Source: Nocardioides sp. GY 10113
GTDB taxonomy: Bacteria; Actinomycetota; Actinomycetes; Propionibacteriales; Nocardioidaceae
NCBI RefSeq assembly: GCF_004919105.1
Contig: NZ_STGK01000009.1
Span: 62,001-126,000 of the forward strand
Direction of reading: 5' to 3'
Length of the DNA: 64,000 bases
Shown here: positions 47,319 through 55,428 of the stretch, one piece after another
Layout: each line of letters starts with the position of its first letter
Position numbering within the stretch: the first letter of the stretch is position 1
The notes under the pieces: model-generated
The model's database searches: none
What the model was told of the DNA's origin: nothing
Seen by the model: only the letters and a program-made list of their open reading frames with translations
Made by a program: the position numbers and the translations under genes

Positions 47319-49103
47319 ATGTCGACCGACCAGCGCACCCTCTGCACGGCCTTCCAGCACACCGCGTCCCTCCGCCCGTCCGGCGTGGCCCTGCGCACGC
47401 CCGACGGCGGCGTCGAGATCACCTGGGAGCAGTACGCCGCCCGGGTCCGCGACGTCGCCGCCGGCCTGGCCGGCCTCGGCGTCCGTCACGGCGACGCCGT
47501 CGGGATCATGCTGACCAACCGGCCGGAGTTCCACGTCGTCGACACGGGCGCGCTGCACGCCGGCGCCACGCCGTTCTCGATCTACAACACGCTGGCGACC
47601 GAGCAGATCGCCTACCTCTTCGAGAACGCCGGCAACCGGGTCGTCGTGACCGAGCTGCAGTTCCTCGAGCGGTTGCGTCAGGCCAACACGAACGGCCAGG
47701 TGGAGCACTTCGTGGTCGTCGACGGCGGGGACGCCGGGGGGATCGACGGCGCGATGAGCCTCGCCGACCTGGAGGCGGCCGGCAGCCCGAACTTCGACTT
47801 CGAGGCGTCCTGGCGGGCGGTCCAGCCCTCCGACGTACTGACCCTCATCTACACCTCCGGCACGACCGGCCCGCCCAAGGGGGTCGAGCTCACCCACGCG
47901 AACCTGATGGCGGAGATGGACGCCCTCGAGGACTACTTCCCGCTGACCCTCGACGACTCGCTGGTCTCCTACCTGCCCGACGCGCACATCGCGAACCGCT
48001 GGGGGGCGCACTACAGCAACCTGCGCTACGGCATCCAGATCACCACGGTCGACGACCCCAAGCAGCTGATCGCCGCGCTGCCGTCCGTGCGTCCGACGTC
48101 GTTCGGCGCGGTGCCCGCGGTCTGGTACAAGATCAAGGCCGGCATCGAGGCCGCCGTGGCCGCGGAGCCGGACGAGCGCAAGCGCAGGATCGCGACCTGG
48201 GCGCTGGCGACCGGGACGAGGGTCGCGTGGCTGAGGTCCGACGGCAAGCGGGTCCCGCTCACCCTCCGGGCGCAGCACGCCGTCGCCGACCGCGTCGTGC
48301 TCAGCAAGCTGCGCGAGCGGATGGGTCTGGACCGGGTCCGGGTCGCCGCGACCGGCGCCTCCGCGATCGCGCCCGACGCCCTCGCCTTCATGCTCGGACT
48401 CGGCATCCCGGTGCTGGAGGTGTGGGGCATGTCCGAGACGTCGGCCGTGGTGACGATGAACCCGCCCGGCGCGATCCGCATCGGCACCGTCGGGAAGGTC
48501 GTGCCGGGCGGCACCGAGATCATGCTCGCCGAGGACGGCGAGCTGCTCGTCCGCGGGCCGCTGGTGATGCGCGGCTACCGCAACGACCGCAAGCGCACCG
48601 AGCTGGCCATCGACGGCGACGGCTGGATGCACACCGGCGACATCGCCACCATCGACGAGGACGGCTACGTCCGCATCGTCGACCGCAAGAAGGAGCTGAT
48701 CATCAGCTCCGCCGGCAAGAACATGTCGCCGCAGAACATCGAGGGCGCGGTCAAGGTCGCCTGCCCGCTGGTGCTGAGCGTGGTGGCGATCGGCGACGAC
48801 CGCCCCTACGTCACCGCGCTGCTGACGCTCGACCCCGACGCGGCGGCCGTCTTCGCCGAGAGGGCCGGCCTGGCCGACGCCTCCCCGTCGGCGCTGGCCA
48901 CCGACCCGGCGGTGCTCGCCTACGTGCAGTCCGGCATCGACGCGGCCAACGAGAAGCTCTCCCGGGTCGAGCAGATCAAGAGGTTCCGGATCCTGCCGAC
49001 GGTCTGGGAGCCCGGCGGGGAGGAGCTGACCCCGACGATGAAGCTCAAGCGGCGGCCGATCGCCGAGAAGTACGCCGCGGAGATCGACGAGCTCTACGCC
49101 TGA
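47319..49103 (+). CDS. Long-chain acyl-CoA synthetase, FadD15-like
   Basis: A 594-residue ANL ligase. LIYTSGTTGPPKGVELTH is the AMP-binding motif, VLEVWGMSETSAV the A5 region, and DGWMHTGDIATIDEDGYVRIVDRKKELIISSAGKNMSP-type segments (key residues TGD, DRKKE, GKN) mark the hinge. The last lysine is in PTMKLKRRPI. The order and length fit long-chain fatty acyl-CoA synthetases of the FadD15 group, which load fatty acids for beta-oxidation or lipid synthesis. It stands alone behind a CRP-like site. Confidence 0.92.
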   Translation: MSTDQRTLCTAFQHTASLRPSGVALRTPDGGVEITWEQYAARVRDVAAGLAGLGVRHGDAVGIMLTNRPEFHVVDTGALHAGATPFSIYNTLATEQIAYLFENAGNRVVVTELQFLERLRQANTNGQVEHFVVVDGGDAGGIDGAMSLADLEAAGSPNFDFEASWRAVQPSDVLTLIYTSGTTGPPKGVELTHANLMAEMDALEDYFPLTLDDSLVSYLPDAHIANRWGAHYSNLRYGIQITTVDDPKQLIAALPSVRPTSFGAVPAVWYKIKAGIEAAVAAEPDERKRRIATWALATGTRVAWLRSDGKRVPLTLRAQHAVADRVVLSKLRERMGLDRVRVAATGASAIAPDALAFMLGLGIPVLEVWGMSETSAVVTMNPPGAIRIGTVGKVVPGGTEIMLAEDGELLVRGPLVMRGYRNDRKRTELAIDGDGWMHTGDIATIDEDGYVRIVDRKKELIISSAGKNMSPQNIEGAVKVACPLVLSVVAIGDDRPYVTALLTLDPDAAAVFAERAGLADASPSALATDPAVLAYVQSGIDAANEKLSRVEQIKRFRILPTVWEPGGEELTPTMKLKRRPIAEKYAAEIDELYA

Positions 49104-49125
49104 GGGGGTCGGCCGGGTCCGGCAC

Positions 49126-50232
49126 TCAGGTGCCCTCGACCCGGTTGCCGTCCTCGTCCCAGTGCTCGGCGACCTTCTTCGACGGCTGCACCCGGGGCGG
49201 CTCGCCCGGCATCTTCGGATAGTCCGGCGGGAAGTTCAGCTCGCCCTCCCCGGCCTCGACCTGCGCCTCCCACAGGTCCAGCAGCGGCTGCAGCGAGAAC
49301 GCCTCGGCGTCGATCTCCGCCCACGGGTCGCCGTCGGCCACCCGCTCGGGGACGGTGAACAGGTTCAGCGCGCGGGGATCCTTCAGGTCGGCCAGCTCGG
49401 CCCAGGTCAGCGGCGTCGAGACCGGGGCGCCGGGCTTCGGCCGCAGCGAGTACGCCGAGGCGATCGTGCGGTCGCGGTTGTTCTGGTTGAAGTCGACGAA
49501 GATCCGCTCCCCGCGCTCCTCCTTCCACCACGCCGTGGTGACCTGGTCGTCGCGCCGGGCGAGCTCGCGGCCCAGCCCGATCGCGGCGTGCCGGACGTCG
49601 AGGAACTCCCAGCGCGGCTCGATCCGCACGTAGACGTGCACGCCGCGGTTGCCGGAGGTCTTCACGAAGCCGGTGATGCCGAGCTCGGCCAGCAGCTCCC
49701 GTACGACGCCCGCCACCCGCACCGCGTCCCCGAACGTCGTGCCGGGCTGGGGGTCGAGGTCGATCCGCAGCTCGTCGGGCCGGTCGAGGGAGCCGGGGTC
49801 GTCGGTGCGGCGTACCGGCCAGGGGTGGAAGGTCAGCGTGCCCATGTGGGCGCACCACACCGGGACGGCGATCTCGGTCGGGCAGATCTCCTCGGCGTGC
49901 CGGCCCGAGGGGAACGTGATCTCGACCGACTCCAGGTAGTCGGGCGCTCCCTTGGGCACCCGCTTCTGGTAGAACGCCTCGGCGTCCTTGTCGAACGGTC
50001 CGGTGGCCAGCTTGAATCCCTCACGCACCCCCGAGGGCCAGCGCTCCAGCGCGGTGGGCCGGTCGCGCAGCGCGCGCATCAGCCCGTCCTCGACCGATGC
50101 GAAGTACTCGGCGACCATCAGCTTGGTCACCTCACCGGTGGCGTCGGTGGCCTCGTAGATCACCCGGTCCGGGCTGGAGACCCGGACCTCCCGGTCGCCT
50201 GCCTGGACGGTCGCCGCCGGGGTCTTCGCCAT
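49126..50232 (-). CDS. LigD-type polymerase domain protein (PrimPol)
   Basis: A 368-residue stand-alone archaeo-eukaryotic primase-type polymerase, as in the LigD polymerase domain and mycobacterial PrimPol-C/D proteins. LRIDLDPQPGTTF holds the metal-binding DxD, and TSGNRGVHVYV and FVDFNQNNRDRTIASAYSLR are conserved in the family. It has no ligase or nuclease domain. In mycobacteria such a polymerase works with LigC on short gaps; here a ligC lies nearby on the opposite strand. Confidence 0.9.
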   Translation of the reverse strand: MAKTPAATVQAGDREVRVSSPDRVIYEATDATGEVTKLMVAEYFASVEDGLMRALRDRPTALERWPSGVREGFKLATGPFDKDAEAFYQKRVPKGAPDYLESVEITFPSGRHAEEICPTEIAVPVWCAHMGTLTFHPWPVRRTDDPGSLDRPDELRIDLDPQPGTTFGDAVRVAGVVRELLAELGITGFVKTSGNRGVHVYVRIEPRWEFLDVRHAAIGLGRELARRDDQVTTAWWKEERGERIFVDFNQNNRDRTIASAYSLRPKPGAPVSTPLTWAELADLKDPRALNLFTVPERVADGDPWAEIDAEAFSLQPLLDLWEAQVEAGEGELNFPPDYPKMPGEPPRVQPSKKVAEHWDEDGNRVEGT

Positions 50233-50251
50233 GCCTGGACCCTAGTGCGGC

Positions 50252-50340
50252 GGTGGTTTCGAGGCTCGCTCCGCTCGCACCTCAACCACCGGCCGCCGCC
50301 GGTTGAGGTGCGAGGAGCGCTGGCGACGAGCCTCGAAACC
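50252..50340. repeat. Head-to-head pair of REP-like elements
   Basis: GGTGGTTTCGAGGCTCGCTC... (50252-50290) and its near-inverted copy GGTTGAGG...CCTCGAAACC (50301-50340) flank GGCCGCCGCC. Each copy is the same element that has been amplified at 24875-25299. The pair could form a long hairpin in the RNA after msrB. Confidence 0.85.
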
Positions 50341-50347
50341 GAGGCGC

Positions 50348-50749
50348 TCAGGCGTCCTTGGGCTCCAGCGTCAGGCTGATCGAGTTGATGCAGTAACGGT
50401 CGCCGGTCGGCGTGCCGTAGCCGTCGGGGAAGACGTGGCCGAGGTGGGAGCCGCAGTTGGCGCAGCGGACCTCGACCCGCTTCATGCCGTGGCTGTTGTC
50501 CTCGAGGTACTCGATGGTGTCGGTGATCGGCTGGTAGAAGCTCGGCCACCCGCACCCGGAGTGGAACTTGGTGTCGGACTCGAACAGCTCGGCCTGGCAG
50601 GCCTTGCAGCGGTAGACACCCTTGGTCTCGGTGTCGGTGTACTCACCGGTGAAGGCACGCTCGGTGCCGGCCTGGCGGAGCACCTGGAACTCCTCCGGGG
50701 AGAGCTCCTCGCGCCACTCCGCGTCCGTCTTGTCGACGTTGTAACCCAT
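50348..50749 (-). CDS. msrB: Peptide methionine-R-sulfoxide reductase MsrB
   Basis: MsrB, 133 residues, reduces methionine-R-sulfoxide in proteins. Zinc ligands are in YRCKACQAEL and VRCANCGSHL, the substrate site has SGCGWPSFYQP, and the catalytic cysteine is in GDRYCINSISL. The N-terminus MGYNVDKTDAEWREELSPEEF is typical. A complete free-standing MsrB with no MsrA fusion. Confidence 0.96.
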   Translation of the reverse strand: MGYNVDKTDAEWREELSPEEFQVLRQAGTERAFTGEYTDTETKGVYRCKACQAELFESDTKFHSGCGWPSFYQPITDTIEYLEDNSHGMKRVEVRCANCGSHLGHVFPDGYGTPTGDRYCINSISLTLEPKDA

Positions 50750-50797
50750 GCCGCGAGATTACCTGGGAGCACCAGTCGTCCGCCCGGTCGGCGGCGC

Positions 50798-50845
50798 GGT
50801 CGTGTGCCTCACACCCCGCCCGGACGGGTGATGGGGCACACGACC
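50798..50845 (-). terminator. Hairpin after hemQ
   Basis: GGTCGTGTGCC (50798-50808) and GGCACACGACC (50835-50845) form an eleven-base perfect stem; the bases between can pair further (TCAC/GTGA, CCCG/CGGG). It lies just downstream of the hemQ stop on the minus strand. There is no T-run. Confidence 0.6.
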
Positions 50846-50854
50846 CGTTTCCGA

Positions 50855-51604
50855 TCAGGGCAGGTAGTCGAGCACCTCGGCGGCGTCCACCCGGCGGCCG
50901 GTGTAGAACGGCACCTCCTCGCGCACGTGGCGGCGGGTCTCCGAGCCGCGCAGGTGGCGCATCAGGTCCACGATCCGGGTCAGGTCGTCGGCCTCGAAGG
51001 CCAGCAGCCACTCGTAGTCGCCGAGCGCGAAGCTGGGCACGGTGTTGGCGCGCACGTCGGGGTAGCCGCGGGCCATCTGGCCGTGCTCGGCGAGCAGGCG
51101 GCGGCGCTCGCCGTCCTCCAGCAGGTACCACTCGTAGGAGCGGACGAAGGGGTAGACCGCGACGTAGTCGTGGACCCGCTCGTCGGCGAGGAACGCCGGC
51201 AGGTGGCTGCGGTTGAACTCCGCGGGCCGGTGCAGGGCCATCTGCGACCAGACCGGCGCGAGCCGCGAGCCGAAGGCGGTCCGGCGCAGCCGGTGGTAGG
51301 CGCGCTGCAGCTGGTCGCTGTCGGCGGCGTGCCACCAGACCATCAGGTCCGCGTCGGCGCGCAGGCCGGCGACGTCGTAGAGGCCGCGGACCACCACGTC
51401 CTCGGCGGCCAGGTCCGCGAGCAGCTGCTCGAGCTCGGCGAGCTCGGTCTTGCGCTCGACCTCGGCGTCGGGGCCGAAGGGGCGCTCGAGCTTGAACACC
51501 GACCACATCGTGAACCGGATGGTCTCGTTGAGCTCGTTGATCTTGGCGGCGTTGCTCTTGATCGCGGCCTGCGGGTCGTTCGCACCGGGCTGGGTCTCGC
51601 TCAT
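50855..51604 (-). CDS. hemQ: Coproheme decarboxylase HemQ
   Basis: HemQ, 249 residues, of the chlorite-dismutase fold. It converts coproheme to heme b in the last step of the coproporphyrin-dependent heme pathway of actinobacteria and firmicutes. Conserved blocks include INELNETIRFTMWSVF, AFGSRLAPVWSQMALHRPAEFN, YPFVRSYEWYLL and FEADDLTRIVDLMRHLR. The distal arginine of true chlorite dismutase cannot be judged without alignment. hemY and hemE lie 4-8 kb away in the same orientation. Confidence 0.92.
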   Translation of the reverse strand: MSETQPGANDPQAAIKSNAAKINELNETIRFTMWSVFKLERPFGPDAEVERKTELAELEQLLADLAAEDVVVRGLYDVAGLRADADLMVWWHAADSDQLQRAYHRLRRTAFGSRLAPVWSQMALHRPAEFNRSHLPAFLADERVHDYVAVYPFVRSYEWYLLEDGERRRLLAEHGQMARGYPDVRANTVPSFALGDYEWLLAFEADDLTRIVDLMRHLRGSETRRHVREEVPFYTGRRVDAAEVLDYLP

Positions 51605-51693
51605 GGCCCCATTCTGCCCGGCGCCGCGCGCCCGACCCAGCCGCCGACCAGCCGTCGGGCGGCGAGTCCGGTCACACCCGGCTCACACCCGGC

Positions 51694-52413
51694 TCACGCC
51701 CCGTCGCGCCCGTAGCCGGCCTCGCGCGCCTTGACGATGGCGTCGGCGCGGCCGGTCGCGTGCAGCTTGGTGTAGATGCCGGAGACGGTGTTGCGGACGG
51801 TCTTGTTGGAGACGTACAGCGCGCCGGCGATCTCGTCGTTGGAGCGGCCGCGGGCAAGCAGCCGCAGCACCTCCCGCTCCCGCTCGGAGAGGTCCGGGAA
51901 CGGCTCCTCCGGTGCCGCCGGCTCGCTGCGGGCACCGGCGAAGAAGGCGGCGACCCGCGCCGCCAGGGACGCGCCGAACACCATCCCGCCCTCGGCGGCG
52001 GCGCGGATCGCGCGCTCCACCTCCGCGGCGCCGGACCCCTTGAGCAGGTAGCCGACCGCGCCCGCCCGGATCGCCGCCAGGATGGTCTCGTCGTCCTCGT
52101 TCATGGTCAGCATGACGACGCGCAGTCCCGGGTGGCGGCCGACCAGGAACCGGGTCGCCTCGATGCCGTCCAGGTGCGGCATCTGGATGTCCATCACCAC
52201 CACGTCGACCCGCGACCCGCCGACCGGCCCGCCGACCGACCCGCCGGCCAGCTCGCCGACCAGGTGGACCGCCTCGCGGCCGTCGCCGGCGGTGCCGACG
52301 ACGGCGATCCCGTCCAGCGCGGCGAGCAGGGCCGCCAGGCCCTCGCGGACGATCTGGTGGTCGTCGACCACCACCACGCGGATCTCCGAGCCGATCGTGC
52401 CGTCCTCAGTCAT
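51694..52413 (-). CDS. NarL/LuxR-type response regulator
   Basis: A 239-residue response regulator. The receiver domain has VVVDDHQIVREGL, the phospho-acceptor aspartate in VVMDIQMPHLDG, and VGYLLKGSGAAE. The C-terminal LuxR-type HTH is LSEREREVLRLLARGRSNDEI ... VSNKTVRNTV. The ATG at 52413 overlaps the kinase gene by eight bases. A Gly/Ser/Val-rich insert (GGSVGGPVGGS) just before the phosphorylation strand is unusual. Confidence 0.92.
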   Translation of the reverse strand: MTEDGTIGSEIRVVVVDDHQIVREGLAALLAALDGIAVVGTAGDGREAVHLVGELAGGSVGGPVGGSRVDVVVMDIQMPHLDGIEATRFLVGRHPGLRVVMLTMNEDDETILAAIRAGAVGYLLKGSGAAEVERAIRAAAEGGMVFGASLAARVAAFFAGARSEPAAPEEPFPDLSEREREVLRLLARGRSNDEIAGALYVSNKTVRNTVSGIYTKLHATGRADAIVKAREAGYGRDGA

Positions 52414-54538
52414 CGTTCCCCTCCTGTCGCAGCGGCAGCCAGGCCCGGACCACGGTGCCGCCGCCCGGCGGGCAGGCGACCTCGCTGCGTCCACCCAGCT
52501 CGTCGGCGCGCTCCCTGAGGCCGACCAGGCCGACGCCGGCGGGCGTGCCGTCCGCGATCCCGATCCCGTTGTCGGCGACCTCGAGCAGCAGGTGCCCGTC
52601 GGCCACGGCGAGCCGGACGGCGCAGGCCGTGGCGCCGGCGTGGCGGGCGGCGTTGGTCATCGCCTCCCCCGCGATCCGGTACGCCGCCACCTCGACCGCC
52701 GCGGGCAGCGGGCCGAGCGCGCCGGCCTCCACGGTCGCCGGCGGGTCGAGCAGGTCGGCCTGCTGCCGCAGGGCGCCGACCAGGCCGCGGTCGTCCAGCG
52801 CCGGCGGCCGCAGGTCGTGCACGAGGCGGCGCACGTCGGCGACCACCTCCTGCACATGGCCGGTGACGGCCTCGATCTGGGCCGTCGCGGCGTCCGGGTC
52901 ACGGTCCACCAGCAGCCGCGCGGACTCCAGCTGGAAGACCACCCCGCCCAGCGCCGGCCCGAGCCCGTCGTGCAGGTCGCGCCGGATCCGCCGACGCTCC
53001 TCCTCCCGGGCGGTGACCAGCCGCTCGCGGCTCTCCTGGACCTCCTCGGCAAGGCGGCTGGTGCGCGCCGCGGCGACGGCCTGGCGGACCAGGTCGCCGA
53101 CCAGCGCCTCGTCACGCGCCGTGAGCCGGCTGCGCAGCCCGCGCGCGGGCAGCACCAGGACGCCGACCTGCCGGCCGCGGTAGGTGATCGGCAGGCTGCG
53201 CACCGCCGCCGGCCGGGTGCCGTGGCTGGTCACCCGCCGCGTCCCGACCCCGCCCCCGCCCACCTCCAGGCTGACGAACCGGACCCCGAAGGCGGCGGCG
53301 ACGGCGCGCGCCGCGGCGGCCAGCTGCTCCTCGGGGTCGTCGGTGGCCTCGAGGGTGGCGGCGAGGCCGGCCACGGCGTCGTACCGGCTGCCGCGCTCGC
53401 CGAGCATCAGGCGGCGTACGGCGGCGGAGAGCCGGGAGCGCAGCGGGCCGTAGAGCAGCACCGCGACCACCAGCACGACCGCGACCACCTGGGCCTGGGT
53501 GAGGGCGTCGTCGAGCGCGACGGTGAGCGCGGCGAGCACCGCCACGTCGGCGGCGGCGAGCGCGGCCAGCACCACGGCGAGCACGATGGTCCGCCCCAGC
53601 AGGTCCTGGATCGGGACCAGTGAGGGCCGCACGATCGCGACCGTCATCGCGGCCGGCGGCAGCACGGTGACCAGCAGCAGGACGACGTAGTCGGTGCCGG
53701 GCAGCCGGACCACGAGGCCGGCGGGCACCGCGACGAGCAGCACCACCGCGCTCCAGGCCAGCCAGCGCATCTGGTCCCGCGCGGCGCCGCTCGTCCGCCG
53801 GTACCGGACCACCACGGTGACCAGCGCGAAGAGCAGTGTGCCGACGAGCGCCGCCTGCGCCAGCGCGACCAGCGGGTCGACGAGCCCCGCGAGCGCGTCG
53901 ATCGTGGTGGGATCGGGGTCGACGTCCGGCGGCAGGTCGGCGGGGACCCGGTCGGCGGACGGGACGACCAGGAACGTCAGGCCCGCGACCGCCACCAGCG
54001 CGACGACCGCCCGGCACCACGTCCGCCAGCGGCCGGGCAGGAACCGGCCGGTGGGGAAGACCATCAGCAGGATCGCCGTGATCACGGTGAGGTAGGCCCC
54101 GAACCGGTTGAGGAACCACAGCGCGAAGGTCATCCCCGGCCACGACCCGGTGGCGGTCAGCCCGGCGTGGACGTAGCTCTGGGCGAGGCCGTCGAGTGCC
54201 CAGAACAGGCCGAAGCCGGCGAGCACCCAGCCGAACACCTGGCGGCGGTCGCGGGCCAGGACGACCCCGGCCAACGTGCCGAGCAGCGCGCCGATCAGGG
54301 TCCACGGCCACCCGGGGCCGCCGGCGATCTCGGCCCCGGGACCGGTGGCCGGGGCACCGGCGTCGAGCCAGGCCGCGAGGGGGACCAGGGCGACGCAGAG
54401 CGCCGGGAGCAGCAGGGCGGCGGCCGGACTGCCGGCCGCTTCGCCGGTCCGGCCGTCGGTGCGCACCGGCACATTGTGCAGCCGGTCCGACCCGCGACGG
54501 GTCGGACCGGCCGAAGTGTCCCGCAGGACCACGCGCAT
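52406..54538 (-). CDS. NarL-family membrane sensor histidine kinase
   Basis: A 710-residue kinase with about ten hydrophobic segments over the first 370 residues, a GAF-like region (about 390-495), and a HisKA_3 dimerisation domain with the phospho-histidine in RRIRRDLHDGLGPAL (about 515-530). The HATPase_c domain has GEAMTNAARHAGA (N box) and VADNGIGIADG (G1 box). It is paired with the response regulator by an eight-base overlap. The signal is unknown. The start could be the ATG at 54538 or a GTG some 20 codons later. Confidence 0.9.
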   Translation of the reverse strand: MRVVLRDTSAGPTRRGSDRLHNVPVRTDGRTGEAAGSPAAALLLPALCVALVPLAAWLDAGAPATGPGAEIAGGPGWPWTLIGALLGTLAGVVLARDRRQVFGWVLAGFGLFWALDGLAQSYVHAGLTATGSWPGMTFALWFLNRFGAYLTVITAILLMVFPTGRFLPGRWRTWCRAVVALVAVAGLTFLVVPSADRVPADLPPDVDPDPTTIDALAGLVDPLVALAQAALVGTLLFALVTVVVRYRRTSGAARDQMRWLAWSAVVLLVAVPAGLVVRLPGTDYVVLLLVTVLPPAAMTVAIVRPSLVPIQDLLGRTIVLAVVLAALAAADVAVLAALTVALDDALTQAQVVAVVLVVAVLLYGPLRSRLSAAVRRLMLGERGSRYDAVAGLAATLEATDDPEEQLAAAARAVAAAFGVRFVSLEVGGGGVGTRRVTSHGTRPAAVRSLPITYRGRQVGVLVLPARGLRSRLTARDEALVGDLVRQAVAAARTSRLAEEVQESRERLVTAREEERRRIRRDLHDGLGPALGGVVFQLESARLLVDRDPDAATAQIEAVTGHVQEVVADVRRLVHDLRPPALDDRGLVGALRQQADLLDPPATVEAGALGPLPAAVEVAAYRIAGEAMTNAARHAGATACAVRLAVADGHLLLEVADNGIGIADGTPAGVGLVGLRERADELGGRSEVACPPGGGTVVRAWLPLRQEGNDD

Positions 54539-54556
54539 CCGCGCCTCAGTCCCCGG

Positions 54557-55339
54557 TCAGGCCCGGCCGCGGAACGCCCGGTCTCCGACCAGGAAGCCGA
54601 GCGCCACCACGATCAGGCCGAGGGGGGCCACCATGCCGGCCATGTACTGCAGCGGCGAGACGCCGAGCAGCAGCGTGAGGCCGCCGCCGAGCAGGCCGAC
54701 CACGCCGAGCCAGCGCGGCACGCCGCCCGCCCGGGACAGCGGGAACAGCGCGACGCCGGAGAGGCCGAGCAGCCCCCAGCACCACGGGATGGTGCCGATC
54801 CAGTGGTTGAAGAAGACCGCGGCCTCGGGCACCACGAGGTCCTCGCGGCCGACGGCGAAGATGAACTCGGTGTCCAGCCCGGTGCCGAGCAGAAGCACGA
54901 AGGCCGTGCCGACCGCGCCGAAGGTGGCCACGAGCGGGGCGATGCTGTCCGCCGGCGCCGCCGCGCGCAGCCGGCGGAACAGCCCGGCGGAGAAGACCAG
55001 CAGCAGGATCGCGCTGGCCATGCCGAGCAGGTGGAACGCCAGCATCTGCGGCACCTGGTCGCCCAGCGCCTCGTTGATCGCGACCGCGTCGCCCTCGAGG
55101 GCGGGGTCGTAGACCGCGGTGACCGCCATCGAGGAGGCGATCGCGCCGGCCCCGGCGAGGCCGGCGAGCAGACCGGAGAGCGCCCACCCCCGCGGGGCGC
55201 GTCCGAAGGCGTCTCCGTCCGCCGCGCCGGAGGCGCGCCCGGCCCAGGCGGACCAGCTCCGGGCGGTCTCGGCAACCTCGGCGACCTCGACGACCTCGCT
55301 GCGGGCCGGGGTGGTGGTGTCGGTGGTGTGGGTGCTCAT
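54557..55339 (-). CDS. Polytopic membrane protein of unknown function
   Basis: A 260-residue protein with a 50-residue hydrophilic N-terminus and six hydrophobic segments (for example GWALSGLLAGLAGAGAIASSM, IPWCWGLLGLSGVALFPL). I recognise no catalytic motif. It lies 18 bases before the histidine kinase on the same strand, so it may be part of the same operon and could supply or modulate the signal. GAAGGAG precedes the ATG. Confidence 0.7.
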   Translation of the reverse strand: MSTHTTDTTTPARSEVVEVAEVAETARSWSAWAGRASGAADGDAFGRAPRGWALSGLLAGLAGAGAIASSMAVTAVYDPALEGDAVAINEALGDQVPQMLAFHLLGMASAILLLVFSAGLFRRLRAAAPADSIAPLVATFGAVGTAFVLLLGTGLDTEFIFAVGREDLVVPEAAVFFNHWIGTIPWCWGLLGLSGVALFPLSRAGGVPRWLGVVGLLGGGLTLLLGVSPLQYMAGMVAPLGLIVVALGFLVGDRAFRGRA

Positions 55340-55391
55340 GGCTGAGCTCCTTCTCGTGAGAGGGGTGTGTCGATGACCCGACCCTCACGGG

Positions 55392-55421
55392 CCCGTTGTC
55401 CCGACCGACAGGGACAACGGG
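55392..55421 (-). terminator. Hairpin after hemY
   Basis: CCCGTTGTCCC (55392-55402) and GGGACAACGGG (55411-55421) pair perfectly over eleven bases with an eight-base loop. It begins eight bases after the hemY stop on the minus strand. It also lies 53 bases upstream of the membrane-protein gene, so an operator role is possible. Confidence 0.6.
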
Positions 55422-55428
55422 GCACACC

